Part shown: positions 16,431-23,128 of the stretch, piece by piece
Layout: each line of letters opens with the position of its first letter
Position numbering within the stretch: the first letter of the stretch is position 1
Origin: Ostreiculturibacter nitratireducens
GTDB taxonomy: Bacteria > Pseudomonadota > Alphaproteobacteria > Rhodobacterales > Rhodobacteraceae
Assembly: GCF_032670585.1 (NCBI RefSeq)
Contig: NZ_JAVQHL010000003.1
Span: forward strand, 248,001-312,000
Direction of reading: 5' to 3'
Length of the DNA stretch: 64,000 nt
Notes under the pieces: model-generated
The model's input: the letters and a program-made list of their open reading frames with translations, nothing else
What the model was told of the DNA's origin: nothing
The model's database searches: none
Position numbers and translations under genes: made by a program

Positions 16431-16932
16431 CGTTGCGCGGCATCAGGAAATGCCCGGTGCCCTGCGCAAACAGGCGGGACCGGTTGTCCTGCCAGGCCTC
16501 CACGTGGACGCTTGCGTAGCGGCGGCCGGAACGGTTCACGCGCGCCCTTGCATAAGCGTCGCGCGGCAGCCCGGAGCGGAGGTAGTCCACGGTGAAGTCG
16601 ATGGTCTTCGGCAGCCGAGGCAGGTGCATCGGGTCGAGCGTCGCGAGGTCGAGCCGGCCCGTTTCCATCTCTTCCCAAAGGAGCGACCACGACAGTTCGA
16701 TGATCGCGGTTACCTCCAGAAAGGCGGCCGTGACGCCGCCGTGGATCGCGGGCAGGATCGGATTGCCGATGAGCTTGTCGTCGAAGGGCAGGACTGCCGT
16801 CAGCTCGTCCCCCCTGCGGTCGAACTCGATGCCCAGGAACTGGATGTAGGGGACCCCGTGGACGAGGGCGCGGAGCGCGGCGTCGCGCCTCTGCTTCACG
16901 ATCTGCACGGGCTCGGGGCGCGGGCGGCTCAT
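16423..16932 (-). CDS. PaaI-type thioesterase, hotdog fold (copy 2)
   Basis: A 169-residue single-hotdog acyl-CoA thioesterase. The core runs IQFLGIEFDRRGDELTAVLP, then ILPAIHGGVTAAFLEVTAI, with the conserved HGG near residue 69, and RPLDATLD-like ATLDPMHLPRLPKTIDFTVD. It probably hydrolyses acyl-CoA esters. It overlaps its paralogue upstream by 4 nt and the MATE gene downstream by 8 nt. In this copy the catalytic-region residues around HGG differ from the first copy, which may indicate different substrates. Confidence 0.85.
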   Translation of the reverse strand: MSRPRPEPVQIVKQRRDAALRALVHGVPYIQFLGIEFDRRGDELTAVLPFDDKLIGNPILPAIHGGVTAAFLEVTAIIELSWSLLWEEMETGRLDLATLDPMHLPRLPKTIDFTVDYLRSGLPRDAYARARVNRSGRRYASVHVEAWQDNRSRLFAQGTGHFLMPRNDA

Positions 16933-17366
16933 TCCTTCATCTCCTTCGCGCCTTCGACGGTGAAGGCGCCGGTCGCGGTTGCGACGGGCCGCGAGGCGTC
17001 CTCGTCATGCGCGGTCGCGCGGACGAAGGCCACCGAACGGGTGACATGGTAGCATTCGGCGCGCGCCGTGATCCTCTGGCCCGGCGTCGCCGGGCGCATG
17101 TAGTCGATCCGGAGGTCGATCGTCGCCGTGCCGTTCGGCCCGGACGGATGGCTCATCACGGATGCGCCCCCGCAGGTGTCCATCAGCGCCGAGACCGCGC
17201 CACCGTGAATCACGCCGGTCTGCGGGTCGCCGACGAGCCTGAGGTCATAGGGCATGGAAATCACCGCGACCCCGTCACCGAGTTCTTCCAGCTGCATGCC
17301 GAGGGCCCGGGAATGCGGGATCGCCTCGATGAACTTGCGGGCCGCCTTCGTCCGCTCGTCTTCCAC
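16929..17366 (-). CDS. PaaI-type thioesterase, hotdog fold (copy 1)
   Basis: A 145-residue hotdog thioesterase. Recognisable elements are SRALGMQLEELGDGVAVISM, then TGVIHGGAVSALMDTCGGAS (the HGG and a following Asp near residue 63 fit the PaaI active site) and IDLRIDYMRPA. It is the first gene of a three-gene operon with a second thioesterase and a MATE exporter. Substrates are unknown; PaaI enzymes typically clear aromatic or short-chain acyl-CoAs. Confidence 0.88.
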   Translation of the reverse strand: MEDERTKAARKFIEAIPHSRALGMQLEELGDGVAVISMPYDLRLVGDPQTGVIHGGAVSALMDTCGGASVMSHPSGPNGTATIDLRIDYMRPATPGQRITARAECYHVTRSVAFVRATAHDEDASRPVATATGAFTVEGAKEMKE

Positions 17367-17506
17367 GTGCCGTTCCCCCGTTCGCCGCCAATCGATCGCG
17401 TTCTTTTTCTGGCGCGACGCCGGCCGCTTAGCAAGGGGAAGGCGCCGATTGACGGGGAATTGCGCCGCACCTTCGCGGGCACTAGTGTTGCGCCCGAGGG
17501 AGCGCG

Positions 17507-17884
17507 ATGGCCGAACAGATACTCAGCTTCAAGGAGATGTGCGCGCGTTTCGACGTCACGCCGCGAACGCTGCGCTATTACGAATACATCGAGCTTCTCG
17601 AGCCGCGGAAGGACGGGCGCAGCCGTCTCTACGGTCCCCGCGAGATCGCGCGGATGACGCTCATCCTGCGCGGCCGCCGCTTCGGCTTTTCGCTGGAGGA
17701 TATCCGGCAGTGGCTTCTTCTGTACGACGCGAAGGGTACGCGTGAGCAGTACCAGGTCTGGATCGGAATGGCGGACCGGCAACTGAAGGAACTGGAACGC
17801 CAGCGCGACGAACTCGACGCCGCGATACGGGACCTGAGACGGCTGCGGGACGAGACTGAAGCGACGCTTCAATCACAGCCCTGA
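17507..17884 (+). CDS. MerR-family regulator (copy 1)
   Basis: A 125-residue regulator. The N-terminal winged HTH reads SFKEMCARFDVTPRTLRYYE, followed by LILRGRRFGFSLEDIRQWL and a long C-terminal coiled coil (ADRQLKELERQRDELDAAIR) for dimerisation. There are no metal-binding cysteines at the end, so it belongs with the LiuR/AdhR-like branch that often senses CoA-esters. It is a paralogue of the next gene, with a near-identical HTH pattern. The two are separated by about 200 nt that carries a regulatory dyad. Confidence 0.88.
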   Translation: MAEQILSFKEMCARFDVTPRTLRYYEYIELLEPRKDGRSRLYGPREIARMTLILRGRRFGFSLEDIRQWLLLYDAKGTREQYQVWIGMADRQLKELERQRDELDAAIRDLRRLRDETEATLQSQP

Positions 17885-17993
17885 ATCCCTGATTCCAAGC
17901 GATTTTCACCTTTTCCGGCGCTCAGATTCTTGCGCGGTTCGTCGCGGTGTTTTCGCGAAAATTTCGCCCAGTGCCTCGTGACGCCACGTCACG

Positions 17994-18024
17994 TTGACGT
18001 GCACGTAAACTTTGCTTGTATCGT
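17994..18024 (+). promoter_or_regulatory. MerR-type promoter with LiuR-like operator in a 19-bp spacer
   Basis: A -35 element TTGACG (17994-17999), a 19-nt spacer and a -10 element TATCGT (18019-18024) precede the second merR gene. The dyad GTTGACGT-GC-ACGTAAAC (17993-18010, 7 of 8 bp paired) covers the -35 and the front of the spacer. It resembles the LiuR operator core ACGT-N2-ACGTAAA. Over-long 19-bp spacers are characteristic of promoters that MerR proteins activate by twisting DNA. Predicted from sequence only. Confidence 0.6.
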
Positions 18025-18083
18025 ATGATCGAGTGCCCAATCTGCGGCTCAGTGCAAACGACCGTTTCATGAAAGGCAGCATC

Positions 18084-18479
18084 ATGAATGATGCCCTGAT
18101 GACGATACGAGAGATGTGCGACGCCTTCGACGTGACGCCGCGCACGCTCCGCTTCTACGAGGCAAAAGAGCTTCTTTCCCCGATCCGCGAAGGCCAGAAG
18201 CGCCTCTTCACCCGCCGAGACAGGGCGCGGCTGAAGCTGATCCTGCGCGGCAAGCGCTTCGGCTTCTCGCTGGAGGACATCCGCCAGCTTCTCGATCTCT
18301 ATGACATGGGCGACCAGCAGCAGACACAGCTGACGCGCACGGTCGAAGTCGCGCGGCAACGCCTGGCCGAGATGCGTGCCCAGCATGAGGAGCTGGGAAA
18401 GGCCATCGCCGAGCTCACCGACCAGATCCAATGGGGCGAAAAGGTCATCGCCGAAATGAAGAAGCAGACCGCCGCCTGA
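18084..18479 (+). CDS. MerR-family regulator (copy 2), LiuR-like, likely regulator of the beta-oxidation operon
   Basis: About 131 residues from ATG 18084 (GAAAGGCAGC ribosome site; an in-frame ATG at 18069 is possible). The HTH reads TIREMCDAFDVTPRTLRFYE, followed by LILRGKRFGFSLEDIRQLLD and a coiled-coil C-terminus without metal ligands. It stands 20 nt upstream of the acyl-CoA dehydrogenase gene and thus heads the fatty-acid oxidation operon. By analogy with LiuR it would respond to acyl-CoA or branched-chain degradation intermediates. Confidence 0.88.
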   Translation: MNDALMTIREMCDAFDVTPRTLRFYEAKELLSPIREGQKRLFTRRDRARLKLILRGKRFGFSLEDIRQLLDLYDMGDQQQTQLTRTVEVARQRLAEMRAQHEELGKAIAELTDQIQWGEKVIAEMKKQTAA

Positions 18480-18499
18480 CGACAAGAACGGAGCAGGAC

Positions 18500-20278
18500 A
18501 TGCCAAGCTACACCGCCCCCGCGAAGGACATTCAGTTCATCCTGCACGATGTGCTGAACGTGACCGAAAGCGGAATCCCCGGCTACGAGGAGCTTGCGCA
18601 GGACTTCACCGCGGCGGTCATCGACGAGGCCGGCAAGCTCGCCTCCGAGGTTCTCGCGCCCCTGAACGCGGTGGGCGACAAGGAGGGATGCCGGCTGGAG
18701 AACGGCATTGTCTACACGCCCGAGGGCTTCAAGGAGGCATTCGACCGGGTCAGGGAGGGTGGCTGGAACGGGCTCGACCTGCCCCCCGAATACGGCGGCC
18801 AGGGCCTGCCCTACCTCATGGGCACGGCCGTGGGCGAGATCTTCGTCTCGGCCAACATGGCGTTCAACACCTACCAGGGCCTGACCCACGGCGCGATCGG
18901 CGCGATCCTCGCCCATGGGACAGACGAGCAGAAGGCCACCTACCTGCCGAAGATGGTCAGCCTCGACTGGACCGGCACCATGAACCTGACCGAGCCCCAT
19001 GCCGGCACCGACCTCGGCATCATGCGGACGAAGGCAGAGCCGCAGGGCGACGGGACATACAGCATCACCGGGCAGAAGATCTTCATCTCCGCCGGCGACC
19101 ACGACCTGTCGGAGAACGTGATCCACCTCGTCCTCGCGAAGGCGCCGGGCGGCGGCGAGGGGACGAAGGGCATTTCTCTCTTCATCGTGCCGAAGTTCCT
19201 CGTGATGGAGAATGGCTCCCCTGGGCGGCGGAACGCCGTCTCGGTCGGCAAGATCGAGGACAAGATGGGCATCCACGGCAGCGCCACCTGCGTGATGAAC
19301 TACGACGGCGCGACGGGCTATCTGCTCGGAGAGCTTCACGGCGGCATGAAGGCCATGTTCACGATGATGAACGAGGCGCGGCTCGGCGTCGGCCTTCAGG
19401 GCTATGCCGTGGCGGAAGCCGCCTACCAGAATGCCGTCGCCTATGCCAAGGACCGCCTGCAGGGCCGCGACGTGACCGGGGCGAAGAACCCCGACGGCCC
19501 CGCCGACCCGATCATCGTCCACCCGGACGTGCGGCGGAACCTGTTGGACCAGAAGAGCTTCGTCGAAGGCGCCCGCGCCTTCACCTACTGGGGCGCCTCG
19601 CTGATCGACAAGGCGCGCCGCGCCGACGACGCGGCGGCCGAGGGGCTGATCTCTCTCCTGACGCCGGTCATCAAGGGGTTCCTTACCGACAAGGGCTTCG
19701 AGGCGACGGTCGGGGCGCAGCAGGTCTACGGCGGGCATGGCTACATCGAGGAATGGGGGATGAGCCAGTTCGCCCGCGATGCCCGGATCCCGATGATCTA
19801 CGAGGGCGCGAACGGCGTGCAGGCGCTCGACCTCGTCGGACGGAAGCTCGCCGCGGATGGCGGCAAGCATGTCATGGCCTTCTTCGAGATCGTGAAGACC
19901 TTCATCAGGGAAAACGACGGCGACGAGGCGCTGAAGGCAGGGTTCCTCGACCCCCTCAAGGCGGCGTCGAAGGACCTTCAGGCGGCGAGCATGTTCTTCG
20001 TGCAGGAGGGGATGAAGAACCCCAATGCCGCGCTCGCGGGGTCCTACGACTTCATGCACTTGATGGGGCATGTGTGCCTCGGCCTGATGTGGGCGCGGAT
20101 GGCAAGGGCCGCGATGGCGGCGCTGGCCGCGGGCGCGCCGGACCGGCCCTTCCACGAGGCGAAGATCGCGACGGGGCGCTACTACATGGCGCGGCAATTG
20201 CCCGCGACGAAGATGCACCTCGCCCGCATCCAGTCCGGCGCGGAACCGGTCATGGCGCTCGACGAGGTCGATTTCTGA
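18500..20278 (+). CDS. Acyl-CoA dehydrogenase, large DmdC/FadE-like form
   Basis: A 592-residue FAD enzyme performing the first step of beta-oxidation. The start MPSYTAPAKDIQFILHDVLN at 18500 follows GGAGCAGG. Domains in order: a short N-terminal extension, helical N-domain, middle beta-domain with MNLTEPHAGTDLG and GQKIFISAGDHD, C-terminal helical domain with QVYGGHGYIEEWGMSQFARD, and an extra C-terminal domain that marks the approx. 590-residue group including DmdC. Acyl chain specificity cannot be read off. It is followed by a GST, thiolase, cupins and a FadB-like gene in one operon. Confidence 0.9.
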   Translation: MPSYTAPAKDIQFILHDVLNVTESGIPGYEELAQDFTAAVIDEAGKLASEVLAPLNAVGDKEGCRLENGIVYTPEGFKEAFDRVREGGWNGLDLPPEYGGQGLPYLMGTAVGEIFVSANMAFNTYQGLTHGAIGAILAHGTDEQKATYLPKMVSLDWTGTMNLTEPHAGTDLGIMRTKAEPQGDGTYSITGQKIFISAGDHDLSENVIHLVLAKAPGGGEGTKGISLFIVPKFLVMENGSPGRRNAVSVGKIEDKMGIHGSATCVMNYDGATGYLLGELHGGMKAMFTMMNEARLGVGLQGYAVAEAAYQNAVAYAKDRLQGRDVTGAKNPDGPADPIIVHPDVRRNLLDQKSFVEGARAFTYWGASLIDKARRADDAAAEGLISLLTPVIKGFLTDKGFEATVGAQQVYGGHGYIEEWGMSQFARDARIPMIYEGANGVQALDLVGRKLAADGGKHVMAFFEIVKTFIRENDGDEALKAGFLDPLKAASKDLQAASMFFVQEGMKNPNAALAGSYDFMHLMGHVCLGLMWARMARAAMAALAAGAPDRPFHEAKIATGRYYMARQLPATKMHLARIQSGAEPVMALDEVDF

Positions 20279-20332
20279 GGTAGCCTTGCAGCGGATGCCC
20301 GACGCGCCAGACGGAGGGCCAGGGAGGACAAG

Positions 20333-20968
20333 ATGGCCATGAAGCTCCACTGTTTCGGCGAGAGCGGAAACGCCTACAAGGCGGCACTGACCCTCAGCAT
20401 CGCAGGGCTGGAATGGGAGCCGGTCTTCGTCGACTTCTTCCAGGGCGCGACGCGCAGCCCCGAATTCCGCGCCCTGAACGAGATGGGCGAGGCGCCCGTG
20501 CTGGTTGCGGACGACGAGGTTCTGACCCAGTCGGGCGTCATCCAGTATTTCGTCGTGGAGAAGACCGGGAAACTCGGCGGCGCGACGCCGCGGGAAGAAC
20601 GCGAGGTCCTGCGCTGGATTCTCTGGGACAATCACAAGATGTCCTCACAGGCCGGCACGCTGCGGTTCCTCATGAACTTCGTGCCGGAAGAGAAACGCCC
20701 GGCAGAGGTGATCCGCTGGCTCTCCGGGCGCCTCAAGGCGGCGCTGGAGGTCCTCGACCGGCACCTCGAGGGGCGCGACTGGATCGTCGGTGCCGGACCG
20801 ACGATCGCCGACATGGCCTGCTGCGGCTATCTCTACTACCCCGAACCCTTCGGCTTCGACCGGAAGGACTGGCCGAACATCGACCGCTGGCTCGACCGCA
20901 TCGCGGCCCTGCCCGGCTGGAAGCACCCTTATGACATGATGCCCGGCCGCCCCTCGGACCGGGCATGA
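20333..20968 (+). CDS. Glutathione S-transferase family protein
   Basis: A 211-residue GST. The N-terminal thioredoxin-like domain reads KLHCFGESGNAYKAALTLSI (Ser/Asn in the position of the catalytic residue), with the glutathione-binding motif GEAPVLVADDEVLTQSGVI near residue 50-66. The all-alpha C-terminal domain contains GRDWIVGAGPTIADMACCGY. GGAGGAC stands upstream of the ATG. An in-frame start two codons later (MKLHCFG) is possible. Its place inside a beta-oxidation operon suggests detoxifying or isomerising a reactive acyl intermediate. Confidence 0.88.
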   Translation: MAMKLHCFGESGNAYKAALTLSIAGLEWEPVFVDFFQGATRSPEFRALNEMGEAPVLVADDEVLTQSGVIQYFVVEKTGKLGGATPREEREVLRWILWDNHKMSSQAGTLRFLMNFVPEEKRPAEVIRWLSGRLKAALEVLDRHLEGRDWIVGAGPTIADMACCGYLYYPEPFGFDRKDWPNIDRWLDRIAALPGWKHPYDMMPGRPSDRA

Positions 20969-20979
20969 CGGAGGAGAGC

Positions 20980-22191
20980 ATGACCGAAGCCTATATCTAC
21001 GACGCCGTCCGCTCCCCCCGCGGCAAGGGCCGCGCCGATGGCGCGCTGCACGAGGTCACCTCGGTCGCGCTTTCGGCGAAGATCCTGAACGCCGTGAAGG
21101 AGCGCAACGGGCTCGACGGCCACGCGGTCGAGGACGTGATCTGGGGCAACGCCACGCAGGTCGGCGAACAGGGCGGCTGCCTCGCTCGGTCCGCGGTCTT
21201 GCTGTCCGACCTTGACGAAAGCATCCCCGGCCTGTCCATCAACCGTTTCTGCGCGTCGGGGATGGAGGCGGTGAACCTTGCGGCGAACCAGGTGAGGGGC
21301 GGCGCGGGATCGGCCTACATCGCGGGCGGGGTGGAAATGATGAGCCGGGTCACGATGGGTTCTGACGGCGCGGCGATCGCGGTCGATCCGAGCATCGCGA
21401 TGAAAACCTACTTCATTCCACAGGGCATCTCGGCCGACCTCATCGCCACCGAATACGGCTTCACCCGGGACGAGGCCGACGCGCTCGCCGTCGAAAGCCA
21501 GCGCAGGGCCGCGGCGGCGTGGGAGGACGGGCGCTTCGCGAAATCCATCGTCCCGATCCGCGACCAGAACGGCCTCGCGATCCTCGACCGCGACGAATAC
21601 ATGCGGCCGGGCACCGACATGCAGGCCCTTGGCGCGCTGAAGGCGTCCTTCAAGGATATGGGCGAAACGATGCCCGGCTTCGACAAGGTTGCGCTGATGA
21701 AATACCCGCACCTCGAACGAATCCGCCACATCCACCACGCGGGCAATTCCTCGGGGATCGTGGATGGCGCTGCGGCCCTCCTGATCGGGAACAAGGAATT
21801 CGGGGAGGCGCACGGCCTCGAGCCGCGCGCCCGGATCAGGGCCACGGCGAAGATCGGGACCGATCCGACGATCATGCTGACGGGCCCCGTTCCGGTCACC
21901 GAGAAGATCCTGAAGGAGTCGGGGATGTCGATCTCCGACATCGACCTCTTCGAGGTGAACGAGGCCTTCGCGGCGGTCGTCCTGCGCTTCCTGCAGCGTT
22001 TCGACGTGCCCGCCGACAAGGTCAACGTGAACGGAGGCGCCATCGCGATGGGCCATCCGCTGGGCGCGACCGGTGCGATCATCATCGGCACGCTCCTCGA
22101 CGAACTGGAACGAACCGGCAAGGGCACGGGCCTCGCGACGCTGTGCGTCGCGTCCGGCATGGGTGCCGCAACGATCATCGAGAGGATATGA
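20980..22191 (+). CDS. Acetyl-CoA C-acyltransferase (thiolase), FadA-like
   Basis: A 403-residue thiolase that cleaves 3-ketoacyl-CoA to acetyl-CoA and a shortened acyl-CoA. The nucleophilic Cys91 lies in INRFCASGMEAVN, the His is in GGAIAMGHPLGATGA near residue 350, and the second Cys is in ATLCVASGMGAA near 390. I chose the ATG at 20980 because GAGGAG stands directly before it; an ATG at 20965 overlapping the GST stop would add five residues. It pairs functionally with the FadB-like protein downstream. Confidence 0.92.
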   Translation: MTEAYIYDAVRSPRGKGRADGALHEVTSVALSAKILNAVKERNGLDGHAVEDVIWGNATQVGEQGGCLARSAVLLSDLDESIPGLSINRFCASGMEAVNLAANQVRGGAGSAYIAGGVEMMSRVTMGSDGAAIAVDPSIAMKTYFIPQGISADLIATEYGFTRDEADALAVESQRRAAAAWEDGRFAKSIVPIRDQNGLAILDRDEYMRPGTDMQALGALKASFKDMGETMPGFDKVALMKYPHLERIRHIHHAGNSSGIVDGAAALLIGNKEFGEAHGLEPRARIRATAKIGTDPTIMLTGPVPVTEKILKESGMSISDIDLFEVNEAFAAVVLRFLQRFDVPADKVNVNGGAIAMGHPLGATGAIIIGTLLDELERTGKGTGLATLCVASGMGAATIIERI

Positions 22192-22658
22192 TGGGTATCA
22201 TCGACCAGTCCAGGATCGCGCCGCGCACCGGCTCGATCTATCCCGAGCCTTACGCGTCGCAGATGAATGGCCGCTCCTCGCTGCGCCTTGGCGACGCGGG
22301 CGGGCTCACGCAGTTCGGGGCGAACCTGATCATCCTCGAGCCCGGCGCGAAAAGCTCGCTCCGCCACTGGCACAAGAACGAGGACGAGTTCGTCATGGTG
22401 ACGGAGGGCGAATGCGTCCTCGTCCAGGACGAAGGCGAATTCGTGATGCGGCCGGGCGACTGCGCCGCCTTCCCGGCCGGAGACCGGAACGGGCATCACT
22501 TCATCAACCGCAGCGACCGCGAGGCGCGTTTCCTCGTCGTCGGGACGCGCTCGAAGCACGAAATCGCGACCTATTCCGACGTTGACCTGGTGGTGGAAAT
22601 CACGGACGGAAGGGCCCGGTTCACACACAAGGACGGCCGGGACTACGAGGCCCCGTGA
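22191..22658 (+). CDS. Single-domain cupin protein (copy 1)
   Basis: A 155-residue cupin. The metal-site motif is HWHKNEDEFVMV followed by PGDCAAFPAGDRNGHHFIN, giving three His and one Glu ligands around residues 59-106. The start ATG follows the thiolase stop (TGA at 22189-22191) in a one-base overlap; an ATG one codon earlier is also possible. The C-terminus ends in an ITDGRARFTHKDGRDY segment that recurs in copy 2. The biochemical role is unknown; it is embedded between thiolase and FadB genes. Confidence 0.85.
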   Translation: MGIIDQSRIAPRTGSIYPEPYASQMNGRSSLRLGDAGGLTQFGANLIILEPGAKSSLRHWHKNEDEFVMVTEGECVLVQDEGEFVMRPGDCAAFPAGDRNGHHFINRSDREARFLVVGTRSKHEIATYSDVDLVVEITDGRARFTHKDGRDYEAP

Positions 22659-23128
22659 TGCCGAAGGTCGCTTCTGCCGGCTTCGTGGAGGAACCGGACC
22701 CCGTCCATCCGGTGCTGGGCGGCGGGACGGGACCCTATTCGTTCCGGCTGCTCTCGGACCCCGGTGGACTGACGCAGTTCGGCGCCTTCATCGAGGAGCT
22801 GCCGCCCGGCTCCCGCTCGGGGCGGCGACACTGGCACGAGACGGAGGACGAGATGATCTACGTCCTGTCGGGCGAAGTCGTGCTGGTCGAGGATGCCGAG
22901 ACGGTCCTGCGGGCGGGCGACGCCGCCGCCTGGCCTGCGGGATCGCCCGTCGGCCACCGGCTGGACAACCGGTCGGACCGGCCCGCGCGCTACCTCGTCA
23001 TCGGCGCGAGGAACGAACGCGACACCATCCATTACCCCGATCACGACCTGATCACGCACAAGGACGGCACCGCCCGGCGCTATCTTCGCAGCGACGGAAC
23101 CGAACACGCCCGGAGGAGGACGAAATGA
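22658..23128 (+). CDS. Single-domain cupin protein (copy 2)
   Basis: A 156-residue paralogue of the preceding gene. It keeps PGGLTQFGAFIEELPPGSRS, the ligand motif HWHETEDEMIYV, AGDAAAWPAGSPVGHRLDN and the tail HDLITHKDGTARRY. The ATG overlaps the previous stop by one nucleotide (a GTG at 22655 is an alternative), and its own stop overlaps the FadB-like start in ATGA. Tandem arrangement and shared ends indicate a local duplication. Function unknown. Confidence 0.85.
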   Translation: MPKVASAGFVEEPDPVHPVLGGGTGPYSFRLLSDPGGLTQFGAFIEELPPGSRSGRRHWHETEDEMIYVLSGEVVLVEDAETVLRAGDAAAWPAGSPVGHRLDNRSDRPARYLVIGARNERDTIHYPDHDLITHKDGTARRYLRSDGTEHARRRTK

